Shown here: one piece after another, positions 1 to 7,172 of the stretch | Layout: the number at the start of each line of letters is the position of its first letter | Position numbering within the stretch: position 1 is the first letter of the stretch | Assembly (NCBI GenBank): GCA_002633275.1 | Contig: NWBO01000053.1 | Location: 308,649 to 372,648, forward strand | Direction: 5' to 3' | Source of the DNA: Bacteroidales bacterium Phil12 | GTDB lineage: Bacteria; Bacteroidota; Bacteroidia; Bacteroidales; P3 | Length of the DNA: 64,000 nucleotides | Position numbers and translations under genes: made by a program | Notes under the pieces: model-generated | What the model was told of the DNA's origin: nothing | Database searches by the model: none | The model's input: only the letters and a program-made list of their open reading frames with translations

Positions 1-154
1 CCGCATATCCTTGTTTCGCTGCTTTCCTCCACCAATAAACCGCTTGTGCTTCATTTTTTTCTACTCCATAACCAAATTGATAGCATACTCCCAGACAGTA
101 CTGCATATCTGCGATGCCTTGTTTTGCCGCAGCCTTTAATTTTACAAATTCCAT
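1..154 (-). CDS. Sel1-repeat protein, N-terminal part (runs off the window)
   Basis: This reading frame opens with ATG at 154 and leaves the window at base 1, so only about 51 residues are visible. They contain a clear Sel1-like repeat: alanine/glycine spacing, AQ..LG..Y..G.GV, then a tryptophan pair and KAA.QG.A. Sel1 repeats are TPR-like helical hairpins used for protein-protein contacts. The start lies 6 bp after the stop of the HU-like gene, so the two are probably co-transcribed. The number of repeats and any catalytic partner domain cannot be seen. The family is fairly sure; the function is open. Confidence 0.75.
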   Translation of the reverse strand, partial: MEFVKLKAAAKQGIADMQYCLGVCYQFGYGVEKNEAQAVYWWRKAAKQGYA

Positions 155-160
155 CTCTTT

Positions 161-565
161 TTACACGTATTCTAAATTCAAATTAATCTTTCTTAACTTG
201 GCTGTTTTAAGTTTTTTCCCCACCGTTATGCTTGCTCTATAAACTATCGTTTTGCCGACAGCCGTGTCGGGCGTTGCGTCCGCCTCTTCATCGACAGTCT
301 TAAACTGCACGGTGGGAGTGAAAGTTCCTAACTTGCCCAACTTTATACGGATGCCGTTCTGCAAGGCCTGGCGTATAACCAACGCAAAGCCGTCTATAAA
401 TCTCTTCGTTTCGTTGTCCGAAATCGTGGATTCAACCGCTATCTGAGATAACAAACTCTTTGTTGAAACCTTGCCAGCATTGGATATTCTCGGAACAAAA
501 ACAACTTTTTTCTCTTCTTTTGAATAAACCGTTCTATTTACTATTTTATAAGGAATGCTTGTCAT
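161..565 (-). CDS. HU-like (HU-related) DNA-binding protein
   Basis: The 134-residue protein has the Bacteroidota HU-related fold pattern. An N-terminal strand segment (residues 1-30) is followed by helices around residues 35-70 with the spacing of DNABII proteins. Then comes the G.LGTFTP turn near residue 80 that starts the DNA-binding arm, and a basic tail with K.LKTAKLRK. Such proteins bend or coat DNA and are often found in multiple copies in Bacteroidales. It reads into the Sel1 gene. Upstream lies a 21-bp-period repeat element and, beyond it, the truncated start of a second HU-like gene (870-1064). No clear TAnnTTTG promoter is visible within 60 bp of the start. Confidence 0.82.
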   Translation of the reverse strand: MTSIPYKIVNRTVYSKEEKKVVFVPRISNAGKVSTKSLLSQIAVESTISDNETKRFIDGFALVIRQALQNGIRIKLGKLGTFTPTVQFKTVDEEADATPDTAVGKTIVYRASITVGKKLKTAKLRKINLNLEYV

Positions 566-618
566 AATCTTTTTCGTTTTTTAATTGTTTATAATTATCC
601 TATTTTCGTTCTTCCTGC

Positions 619-870
619 TTTGATTTTTCGGTTGTTTGTTTGGTGTTTCCTATCTCATTGTTTGAAGTTTATTTTCCAAACACGTCGGTTTTCGTTCCAA
701 ACACGCCGATTTGCGACGCAGATAGTACTATGTACCGCCGTACATAGTACTATATATGCATGCCACATAGTACTATCTGTTTTACGGATTGGCGTGTGTG
801 GAACATAAACTTCCCACTTTGGAACATAAACCCATGTATTTTGAACATAATCTTCAAACAAATAAACAAT
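619..870. repeat. Mirror-symmetric 21-22-bp-period repeat element, copy 1
   Basis: Short words recur at nearly fixed spacing and invert at the centre. TTTGA-type words occur at 619, 639 and 661. TTCCAA follows at 674 and 695, then three AGTACT palindromes centred at 726.5, 748.5 and 771.5. GGAACATAA or TGAACATAA words start near 800, 822 and 843 (21 bp apart), and TTCAAA is at 853. Distances between word classes are 13, 29 and 29 bp, mirrored at 13 on the right. The same layout with different central palindromes is at 7173-7497. Short frames through it show heptad-like peptides, as expected from a 21-bp period, and I do not regard them as genes. The right edge truncates an HU-like gene. Function unknown. 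Confidence 0.8.
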
Positions 871-1064
871 ATCACATTGCTGATTTCGTCCATTGCCAAA
901 GCCGTTTCGGCACTCGACAAAGTGCAACCCACTTCGACTTTCTTGCATATTGTCTCATTTGTGATACGCGATTTCGGCAACAATGCGACAATATATTTGT
1001 TTTCAACGTTGCCGCTCTTCAAATTAAAAATTTTTCGCTTTTTGATAAAATATTCCAATTTCAT
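870..1064 (-). pseudogene. HU-like DNA-binding protein, 3'-truncated remnant
   Basis: From ATG at 1064 the first 65 or so residues look like the first half of a Bacteroidota HU-like protein. They have a basic start, ALLPKSRIT..T.C, and TLSSAETALAMDEISNVI, which fits the helix pair before the DNA-binding arm. After residue 65 the frame enters the repeat element and turns into unrelated sequence. The glycine-rich LG.FG-type turn and the basic arm are missing. The intact HU-like gene at 161-565 on the same strand suggests a former tandem pair. A short live gene cannot be excluded, but without the arm it should not bind DNA in the usual way. Confidence 0.65.
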
Positions 1065-1119
1065 TTTAGTGTGGTTTTAATTTATTTTTGAGTTAATTTG
1101 TTTTTATTTGTTATCGTTG

Positions 1120-1176
1120 AAAGGCAAATAAAAAAGATATGCAGTCACACTCTTGATGAGCATATCTGCATATCTT
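1120..1176 (-). terminator. Rho-independent terminator of the small unit
   Basis: A perfect 11-bp inverted repeat (AAGATATGCAG at 1134-1144, its complement at 1166-1176) is followed on the minus strand by TTTTTATTTG. It closes the short unit that begins at the promoter at 1330-1337. Confidence 0.65.
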
Positions 1177-1222
1177 ATTATATGTATCGATTATTAAATC
1201 CTTTGTATTAACTATCGCAAGA

Positions 1223-1306
1223 TTAAAAATCCCCCCCCCTCCTACGCAGGGTTCTGAATGAGGCAGTTACGTTTTTACTTGTGATATTTGCGATTGTTTT
1301 TACCAT
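1223..1306 (-). CDS. Possible 27-residue peptide with a poly-G tract near its end
   Basis: ATG at 1306 lies 24 bp after a strong -7 element (1330-1337), and the frame ends at 1223. The peptide is basic (MVKTIANITSKNV... ending RRRGGDF). Its last codons run through nine G on the minus strand (1231-1239), so gain or loss of one base would change the end. A terminator follows 50 bp later. I do not recognise a family. It may equally be a small non-coding RNA. Confidence 0.35.
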   Translation of the reverse strand: MVKTIANITSKNVTASFRTLRRRGGDF

Positions 1307-1329
1307 TGTTTTAATTCGTTTAACGGTTG

Positions 1330-1337
1330 CAAAATTA
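1330..1337 (-). promoter_or_regulatory. -7 promoter element TAATTTTG for the small unit
   Basis: This exact match to the Bacteroidota TAnnTTTG element reads leftward toward the small frame at 1306 and the terminator at 1120-1176. It predicts a transcript of roughly 200 nt. Confidence 0.6.
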
Positions 1338-1562
1338 CAAAGTTTTGATAAACTGACAAATTTTTGGGACGGAAAAAACGGAAAATATTGTGTCGTTGTC
1401 ATTATCTTCATCTGACGGAGTAGGATTTATCGTTTTTATCGTATCATTGTCATTCCTATCGTTTATAAGTGGCATTGGCGTTTATGTATCATTCAATATA
1501 GGGTCATCATCCGAGCATGCCGTAGTAATTGTTATTGTAATGAATAATACGACGAATGCCAT
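1332..1562 (-). pseudogene. Remnant of a lipoprotein gene
   Basis: From ATG at 1562 the frame encodes a hydrophobic signal-like stretch ending TTACSDDD, a Bacteroidota-style lipobox. An in-frame stop follows at 1482-1484. The same frame continues with an Asp/Asn/Thr-rich linker (NDRNDNDTI, DEDNDNDT) until another stop at 1332. That is the layout of a lipoprotein N-terminus and linker whose folded domain has been lost. It sits 35 bp after the hydrolase stop (1597) on the same strand, so it was probably the last gene of that operon. A live 26-residue peptide is possible but less likely. Confidence 0.45.
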
Positions 1563-1596
1563 ACAATACCTTATAGTTTGCCTCATCCTTTTCTCG

Positions 1597-2652
1597 TTAT
1601 TTAAGATATTCCAAATAAAACTGTTCTATTTTATCAAACGGAATTTTTTCCATATTGTCGTATAAGTCGGTATGAGTGGCATCGGGAATTATCAAAAGTT
1701 TTTTGTTGTCGCCTTTAAGCAACTTGTATGTATCTTCACTGAAATACCTTGAATGAGCTTTCTCGCCATGAATAAGCATCACCGCATTGCGTATTTCTCC
1801 TGCATAGTAATGCAGAGGTGCATTAAGAAAAGCAAGCGATGAAGTAACATTCCAACCTTGACCGGAATTGATAGAACGTTCATGAAAGCCACGTTTGGTT
1901 TTGTAATAGTCGTAATAGTCTTTCATAAACTGCGGAGCGTCATCGGCAGGTTTTGGATTTACTACGCTACGTTTATATATTCCATTCTTGTAATCTTCCG
2001 AACGTTGTGCGTTAAGTTGGCGACGAATTTCATACCGGGCATCCTCATTATCCGAAGCATCGAAGTAACCATTAGATATGCAACGGCTCATATTATACAT
2101 AGTGGAGGCTACCGTAGCCTTGATACGAGTGTCGTTGGCTGCCGCATTAACCGCAAAGCCTCCCCAACCGCAAATGCCAAGTATTCCTACACGCTCTGCA
2201 TCTACATTGTCAAGGGTTGTAAGATAATCCACAGCAGCCGAAAAGTCCTCGGTGTTGATATCTGGTGAGGCAACATTGCGAGGCTGTCCGCCGCTTTCAC
2301 CGGTAAAAGACGGATCAAAGGCAATAGTAAGAAAGCCCCTTTCCGCAAGAGCCTGAGCATATAGTCCTGATGATTGCTCTTTTACTGCTCCGAAAGGCCC
2401 GCTAACAGCAATGGCAGCAAGTTTGCCTTGTGCATTTTTAGGTACATACATATCAGCTACAAGCGTGATACCAAAACGATTTACAAAGGTTACTTTGCTG
2501 TGATTTACTTTGTCGCTCTGTGGGAAAGTCTTATCCCACTGCTGCGTTAAATTCAACTTTTCCATATTCATTTCGTTAATTTGATTTGTCTGTGCAACGA
2601 TAGATGTTGATGTTGCAATAAGCATCGCTGCGACAATAGTTTTGATGTTCAT
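1597..2652 (-). CDS. Secreted alpha/beta hydrolase with cysteine nucleophile
   Basis: The 351-residue protein begins with a signal peptide (residues 1-21, ending IVAQ). It has an alpha/beta-hydrolase core: an N-terminal beta-sheet region, AVSGPFGAVKEQ.G (oxyanion region, near 80-95) and a nucleophile elbow G-I-C-G-W-G-G near residue 159. A late H in DATHTD near residue 330 is the likely catalytic histidine. The elbow carries Cys instead of Ser, as in dienelactone hydrolases and YcjY-like proteins. The substrate is unknown. It follows the acetyltransferase gene by 29 bp on the same strand and probably shares its promoter. The neighbouring flavodoxin, aldo/keto reductase and AraC genes suggest a stress or detoxification role, which is inference. 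Confidence 0.8.
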   Translation of the reverse strand: MNIKTIVAAMLIATSTSIVAQTNQINEMNMEKLNLTQQWDKTFPQSDKVNHSKVTFVNRFGITLVADMYVPKNAQGKLAAIAVSGPFGAVKEQSSGLYAQALAERGFLTIAFDPSFTGESGGQPRNVASPDINTEDFSAAVDYLTTLDNVDAERVGILGICGWGGFAVNAAANDTRIKATVASTMYNMSRCISNGYFDASDNEDARYEIRRQLNAQRSEDYKNGIYKRSVVNPKPADDAPQFMKDYYDYYKTKRGFHERSINSGQGWNVTSSLAFLNAPLHYYAGEIRNAVMLIHGEKAHSRYFSEDTYKLLKGDNKKLLIIPDATHTDLYDNMEKIPFDKIEQFYLEYLK

Positions 2653-2681
2653 ATTCTTATACAGTTTATAATTTTAAGTTC

Positions 2682-3035
2682 TCAATTTGTCTTGATATTT
2701 CTTATAATTCTCGCCGGAGTTCCTGCTACAATCGTGTCGTTAGGAACGTTTTTCGTTACAACGGCTCCTGCTGCAACTATGGAATGTTTGCCGATAGTAA
2801 CTCCCGGTAGAATAATTGCTCCTGCACCAATCCATGCTCCTTGTTTTATGGTTATAGGTTTTGCATAAACATTACGTCGTTTGCTTGGCTCTTCCGGATG
2901 ATTTTCCGTTACAAGTTGAACCTGGGGACCAATAAACACATCGTCTTCAAGCGTAATTCCACCACGGTCAAGGAACGTGCAGCCAAAGTTAATAAAGATG
3001 AGTTCTCTTTTTTTCATTCTTTCTATTATATCCAT
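2682..3035 (-). CDS. Short maltose/galactoside-type O-acetyltransferase
   Basis: I chose ATG at 3035 rather than the longer frame to 3116 because a -7 element (3059-3066) lies between them. The 117 residues match the C-terminal two thirds of Maa/LacA sugar O-acetyltransferases. Visible signs are left-handed beta-helix hexapeptides (GITLEDDVFIGP, AWIGAGAIILPGVTIGKHS, IVAAGAVVT.. ) and the end VAGTPARIIR. The usual family length is about 185 residues, so roughly 65 N-terminal residues are missing. The histidine in TENHPEE, equivalent to the catalytic one, is retained. It may be a functional minimal enzyme or a 5'-truncated gene re-started from a new promoter. Confidence 0.72.
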   Translation of the reverse strand: MDIIERMKKRELIFINFGCTFLDRGGITLEDDVFIGPQVQLVTENHPEEPSKRRNVYAKPITIKQGAWIGAGAIILPGVTIGKHSIVAAGAVVTKNVPNDTIVAGTPARIIRNIKTN

Positions 3036-3058
3036 ATTCAAATTCTTTTTTCTTGATG

Positions 3059-3066
3059 CAAAATTA
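3059..3066 (-). promoter_or_regulatory. -7 element TAATTTTG before the acetyltransferase
   Basis: It reads leftward, 24 bp before ATG at 3035, and probably drives the acetyltransferase-hydrolase pair. Confidence 0.6.
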
Positions 3067-3164
3067 CAGTGATTATCACGAATATATAGTAGATACTTTC
3101 TTGAAAAAATAACCAAGATTGCTGTTTGTCAATACACAACATACGTAATTCAAGGTAAATTAAT

Positions 3165-3172
3165 TAATTTTG
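3165..3172 (+). promoter_or_regulatory. -7 element TAATTTTG before the AraC gene
   Basis: It lies 25 bp before ATG at 3197. Transcription starting just after it excludes the earlier in-frame TTG at 3170 as the start. Confidence 0.6.
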
Positions 3173-3196
3173 CACTCTATAAAACAAAAGACAGCA

Positions 3197-4096
3197 ATGG
3201 ACGAAATTATACAATTGGACAGCATTAAGACCTACAATGAACTTTACGGTCTGCATACATATAATTCACTTATTACGGTCGTGGATTTGAATAAAGCAAA
3301 GCAAATGGCAAATCATGTAAAAATGAATTATGGTGTCTATGCCCTTTTCATAAAGCACGGTATAGGCTGTACATTACGCTACGGAAGACAGAACTACGAC
3401 TATCAGGAAGGTTCTGTCGTTAGTTTCGCTCCCGGACAGATAGTGCAGGTAGATATGACCAACGAGGAATTGGGAAAAGATGTAAGCGGACTTGTATTTC
3501 ACCCAGATTTGATATGTGGCTCATCACTTGCAGACAAAATGAGCAAATATACTTTCTTTAACTATGCGCAAAATGAGGCTTTGCACCTATCAAAACAGGA
3601 ACAATCCATACTGTCTAACTGTCTGCTTAATATACAAGCGGAAATAGAACACACGATAGATGCTCATAGCCGCGAAATTTTATGCGTATATATTGAGTTG
3701 TTACTTGATTATTGTTTGCGATTTTATGATAGGCAATTTCTGACACGCAGCAAGGTAAATAGTGATGTATTGCAAAAGTTTGAACATGAATTGCGAAAAT
3801 ATTTTTCAGACGGTAAAGCAAAAACACAGGGACTTCCTTCCGTACGATATTTTGCAAACAAAATCTGTCTTTCTGCTGGTTATTTTGGTGATTTAATAAA
3901 GAAAGAAACAGGAAAAACGGCACAAGAGTATATCCAGTTAGCCGTGATTAATAACTCAAAGCAGATGCTCCTTGGTACAGATATGGCAATTAGTCAAATT
4001 GCAGATATGCTTGGCTTCCAATATTCTCAACATTATATTCGTATGTTCAAAAAGCAAACAGGTTGCACCCCGAAAGAGTTCCGTATGGCGAATTAA
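3197..4096 (+). CDS. AraC-family transcriptional regulator
   Basis: The 299-residue regulator has an N-terminal cupin-like sensing half (GV..LFIKHGIGCTLRYGR, FAPGQIV near 50-95) and a C-terminal double helix-turn-helix. The first HTH is around the LSAGYFGDLIKKETGKT segment; the second includes ISQIADMLGFQYSQHYIRMFKKQTGCTPKEFR at the end. The start at 3197 is set by the promoter at 3165-3172. The gene is divergent from the acetyltransferase-hydrolase pair, with starts about 160 bp apart, so that pair is the likeliest target. It converges on the flavodoxin gene, with a 21-bp array between them. The ligand is unknown. Confidence 0.88.
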   Translation: MDEIIQLDSIKTYNELYGLHTYNSLITVVDLNKAKQMANHVKMNYGVYALFIKHGIGCTLRYGRQNYDYQEGSVVSFAPGQIVQVDMTNEELGKDVSGLVFHPDLICGSSLADKMSKYTFFNYAQNEALHLSKQEQSILSNCLLNIQAEIEHTIDAHSREILCVYIELLLDYCLRFYDRQFLTRSKVNSDVLQKFEHELRKYFSDGKAKTQGLPSVRYFANKICLSAGYFGDLIKKETGKTAQEYIQLAVINNSKQMLLGTDMAISQIADMLGFQYSQHYIRMFKKQTGCTPKEFRMAN

Positions 4097-4185
4097 CAAA
4101 TATTTTATTTGCGTTTGATAAAATAAAATCAAGCAAATTCACTCTATTTGCCGCTACGAAAAATTGGTGTGTCGTGCCGATAAAT

Positions 4186-4262
4186 TAGTTATGGACATTG
4201 ATAAATTAATTTTAGAGATTAATAAAATAGTGTCCATAACCAATGATTGAATTATGGACACC
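4186..4262. repeat. 21-bp-period array between convergent genes
   Basis: Four degenerate units start at 4187, 4208, 4229 and 4250, each 21 bp on. The words in them alternate in orientation: TTATGGACA in units 1 and 4, TGTCCATAA in unit 3, so 4188-4197 and 4231-4240 form a perfect 10-bp inverted repeat. The unit frame (AGT...ATAAAWT) matches the arrays at 49556, 51363 and 61674. It lies between the 3' ends of the AraC gene and the flavodoxin gene. It may also act as a terminator hairpin, but no T-run follows. Confidence 0.7.
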
Positions 4263-4349
4263 GCGACATATAAAAAAAGATTAAACAAAGTTAAATTACT
4301 GTTTGTTAAACTTATTTTTAAGAAATAAAATTTCCAACTGGCAACAATA

Positions 4350-4952
4350 TTATTTTATTACCTTAATCTCTTTAAGCCATGATGAGATGGTTTGTGCGTT
4401 TATGCGACCGCTTGTCAAGCCCTCTCCTTTCAGATGGTTTGCATCAGGGGTAAGTTCGACTATACGTGCCAAGGTCTCATCACGATAAGTGGAGGCATAA
4501 GTGCAGAACGGCACTACCGTCTTGCCATTGAAATCGTAACTCTCGGCAAAGGTGCATATAATCATAGGAGCAGTCCACCACCACACTGGACAACCGATGA
4601 ATATGGTGTCATATTGCTCCCAATTCTCCACTTTTGACTTTATCGTAGGGCTGGCATTGTCGTCTTTTTCCTTGCGTGCCACCTCTGTGCATGGAGTATA
4701 TTCGGTCGGATAAGGGTTTTGCGGCTCTATGCGGAATATATCGGCTCCCGTCTGTGAGACAATCTCCTCTGCCATACGCTGAGTAGTGCCGCTCCAACTG
4801 AAATAAGCCACCAAAGTTTTGGTATTCGCCTCAGGCGTGGTCGGTCTTTCGGGGTTTTCCACATCGTTTGAATTACCGGTATCGTCATTTGAGCAAGCCC
4901 CGAATGTTGTGGAGGCACAAGCCATCATCAGATAAATCACATACTTTTTCAT
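4350..4952 (-). CDS. Flavodoxin-domain lipoprotein
   Basis: ATG at 4952 is chosen; the longer frame would need TTG. The 200-residue protein has a signal peptide ending FGACSNDD (lipobox), a Pro/Glu linker, then a flavodoxin fold. The phosphate-binding loop is YFSWSGTTQRMAEEI near residue 55-68. The segment GCPVWWWTAPM near 125 is the flavin-contact loop typical of the flavodoxin_4 type, and PFCTYASTY follows near 150. It probably binds FMN and transfers electrons at the inner face of the outer membrane or in the periplasm. A strong promoter lies just upstream. The divergent aldo/keto reductase may be its functional partner, which is inference. Confidence 0.85.
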   Translation of the reverse strand: MKKYVIYLMMACASTTFGACSNDDTGNSNDVENPERPTTPEANTKTLVAYFSWSGTTQRMAEEIVSQTGADIFRIEPQNPYPTEYTPCTEVARKEKDDNASPTIKSKVENWEQYDTIFIGCPVWWWTAPMIICTFAESYDFNGKTVVPFCTYASTYRDETLARIVELTPDANHLKGEGLTSGRINAQTISSWLKEIKVIK

Positions 4953-4994
4953 ACCTTTCAACTGTTTTTAATCTGTTAAACATTAATTCGGTTG

Positions 4995-5002
4995 CAAAAT
5001 TA
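4995..5002 (-). promoter_or_regulatory. -7 element TAATTTTG before the flavodoxin gene
   Basis: This exact element reads leftward, 42 bp before ATG at 4952. Confidence 0.6.
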
Positions 5003-5093
5003 GTTCGGTTTGTTTATTCCGATATATCCAAAAATGTGGCTTTATTTTCCATTTTTTCAGAAAATGAATTTTTTGTCATCGCGAACAAAAAAA

Positions 5094-5135
5094 CCGAAAT
5101 TATTGTAGTTTTCTCCGAAATTATTGTAAATCCCG
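5094..5135. repeat. Two-copy 21-bp direct repeat
   Basis: CCGAAATTATTGTA occurs at 5094 and again at 5115, exactly 21 bp apart, between the divergent flavodoxin and aldo/keto reductase promoters. It is either a small member of the 21-bp arrays or a pair of regulator sites on the same DNA face. Confidence 0.55.
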
Positions 5136-5151
5136 CTTAAAATGTTCATTT

Positions 5152-5159
5152 TATTTTTG
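5152..5159 (+). promoter_or_regulatory. -7 element TATTTTTG before the aldo/keto reductase
   Basis: It matches TAnnTTTG and lies 50 bp before ATG at 5210. The 21-bp direct repeat ends about 20 bp upstream, near the -33 region. Confidence 0.55.
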
Positions 5160-5209
5160 CAAACTCAAACGAATACTAATGTTTTACTTTATATTAAAAT
5201 ACAAATAAG

Positions 5210-6181
5210 ATGAAAAACAGAATTATCGACGGTATCACCGTCATTGTTATGCTTACTGCCATGATATGCAGCAACTCTTTCGCACAAAGTATTTACAAGA
5301 CCGTTGCCGATGTTCCTATGGTGCAACTCAACAATGGAATCATTATGCCTCAATTCGGCTTGGGTACTTTTCTTCAACCGTCAGACTCTGTTTGCGAGCA
5401 ATCCTGTCTTACGGCATTAAAGGCCGGATATCGCCATTTTGACACTGCTCATGCTTATAATGACGAAGCGGGTGTCGGACGTGCAATAAAAAAGAGCGGT
5501 ATTCCTCGCAACGAAATTTGGGTTACAAGCAAACTGTGGCCGACAGAATACGGCGAGGGTAAGACTCTCAAAGCCATTGACGAGATGTTGGAACGTTTGC
5601 AGTTGGATTATATAGATTTGTTGTATGTTCATCAGCCTGTCGGAGACTTTGTCGGAGCGTGGAAAGATATGGAAAAAGCCGTTGCAATGGGAAAAGTGCG
5701 TGCATTGGGTATAAGCAACTTCGATGCGAGCGATGAAGTATTTGACAAGATAATGAAAGAATCGACCGTAAAACCTGCCGTTCTTCAAATTGAATGTCAT
5801 CCTTACGCACAACGATTGGCTGTTCGTGAAAAAGTAAAGCCTTACGGCATTCATATCACTTGTTGGTTTCCATTGGGCGGTGCTATGAGTAACGGTGCAT
5901 TGCTTAAAGACCCTACCATAATCGATATAGCCAAAAATCACGACAAAACGCCTGCACAAGTTATTCTCCGCTGGCATATTCAAGAAGGTAATTCCGTTAT
6001 TCCGGGAGCATCCAACCCTGACTATATCAAAGAAAATATCCAAATATTTGACTTTGAACTCAGCAATGAAGAAATGGCACGGATGCGTTCTCTTAACAAA
6101 GAAAAACGCTTCTTCAATATGACTCTTGAAGAAAAAGAACGCTCTTACCTTGGCAGTATGAAAATTCCGACACATAAATAA
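5210..6181 (+). CDS. Exported aldo/keto reductase
   Basis: The 323-residue protein starts with a signal peptide (residues 1-26, ending NSFAQ), unusual for this mostly cytosolic family. The TIM-barrel follows with family marks: QFGLGTFL, GYRHFDTAHAYNDEAGVGRAI (catalytic Asp and Tyr, near 80-95), WVTSKLWP (catalytic Lys, about 104), YVHQPVG (catalytic His, about 138) and ALGISNF. The end has PGASNPDYIKEN, the nucleotide-binding Ser/Asn region. It reduces aldehydes or ketones with NAD(P)H, but how cofactor would be supplied outside the cytoplasm is unclear. An AraC regulator follows 90 bp downstream with its own promoter. The substrate is not evident. Confidence 0.88.
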   Translation: MKNRIIDGITVIVMLTAMICSNSFAQSIYKTVADVPMVQLNNGIIMPQFGLGTFLQPSDSVCEQSCLTALKAGYRHFDTAHAYNDEAGVGRAIKKSGIPRNEIWVTSKLWPTEYGEGKTLKAIDEMLERLQLDYIDLLYVHQPVGDFVGAWKDMEKAVAMGKVRALGISNFDASDEVFDKIMKESTVKPAVLQIECHPYAQRLAVREKVKPYGIHITCWFPLGGAMSNGALLKDPTIIDIAKNHDKTPAQVILRWHIQEGNSVIPGASNPDYIKENIQIFDFELSNEEMARMRSLNKEKRFFNMTLEEKERSYLGSMKIPTHK

Positions 6182-6243
6182 ATAGATTTTGTATTTAGAA
6201 ACGACCGGTAATATGTTAGGCTCTGCATCTTGATTATTTTGCT

Positions 6244-6251
6244 TAATTTTG
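6244..6251 (+). promoter_or_regulatory. -7 element TAATTTTG before the second AraC gene
   Basis: It lies 20 bp before ATG at 6271, in the gap after the reductase gene. Confidence 0.6.
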
Positions 6252-6270
6252 CAATCAAATCTAAGCGGAT

Positions 6271-7092
6271 ATGGAAAAACAAAGAGATGCAGAGCAACAA
6301 AAAGATATAATAATTATCGATAAAATAGGCGTTGTAAATACCGTTGAAGACGATTATTTGGCTCATTTGTTATGCTTAAACGGCAAGTGCGGTTACAGTT
6401 TCAATGGACAAGAGTTTGAATTGCACAAAGGAGACTTATCCATTATTCGCAAACGAACTCTCATTGACAACATACACACGTCCGATGATTTCCAATGTAA
6501 GATAATCTATGTGAAATCCGGATTTATAGAACTCTGCACGCCACAAACCAACTACGGCACCAAAGGTTCTTTGGCTTTGTTTCTTAATCCCATAATTCAT
6601 CTGTCCGAACAACAACAGAGCGTTTGCCAAAAGGATTTTGAATTGCTTGAAGCCCGCATCAAAAATATTGAACATAAATTTTACCGAGAGACTATCATCA
6701 ATGCAATGCAGGCAACTATCCTTGATTTCTTTGATTTCCACGCCCAAGCATACGGCGAAAGCGACATCTCCACCCAAACCGCTTCCATAATGAACCGCTT
6801 TATCGCTATGTTGGACAAAGGCGAATACCGAGAGCATAGAGAAATCGGTTATTACGCCGATTGTCTTTGCGTTACCGCCAAATATCTATCCGAAATAACA
6901 AAGAAAGTGAGCGGTTATGCCGCCAACTACTGGATAAACCGTTACACAATCCTTGATATTTCACGCCAACTGAGAAACAAATCCCTGACATTAGTGGAAA
7001 TCTCCGATATGTTCAACTTTTCTTCTCCCGCTTATTTCACCCGCTATGTAAAACAATATCTTGGCGTAACCCCTTCCAACTACCGAGAATAG
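6271..7092 (+). CDS. AraC-family transcriptional regulator
   Basis: The 273-residue protein has an N-terminal cupin-like domain (GYSFNGQEFELHKGDLSII near 48-66) and a C-terminal AraC double HTH. The HTH holds YYADCLCVTAKYLSEITKK near 195-215, and LTLVEISDMFNFSSPAYFTRYVKQYLGVTPSNYR at the end. It has its own promoter and is the last gene before the large repeat element at 7173-7497. Its likely targets are the adjacent reductase and flavodoxin genes. It is not a close copy of the regulator at 3197. Confidence 0.87.
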   Translation: MEKQRDAEQQKDIIIIDKIGVVNTVEDDYLAHLLCLNGKCGYSFNGQEFELHKGDLSIIRKRTLIDNIHTSDDFQCKIIYVKSGFIELCTPQTNYGTKGSLALFLNPIIHLSEQQQSVCQKDFELLEARIKNIEHKFYRETIINAMQATILDFFDFHAQAYGESDISTQTASIMNRFIAMLDKGEYREHREIGYYADCLCVTAKYLSEITKKVSGYAANYWINRYTILDISRQLRNKSLTLVEISDMFNFSSPAYFTRYVKQYLGVTPSNYRE

Positions 7093-7172
7093 TTTTAGTT
7101 TATTGTTAATATCATTATCGGCTGCCGTAATTTTGTTTATATATTTTCTATACTTTATTACCTATCTTTTCG

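Noticed and set aside
620-1091. Several overlapping short frames on both strands
   Set aside because: They arise because a 21-bp period keeps frames open and yields heptad peptides. They lack ribosome sites, and only the first 65 codons from 1064 (HU-like) have a family resemblance.
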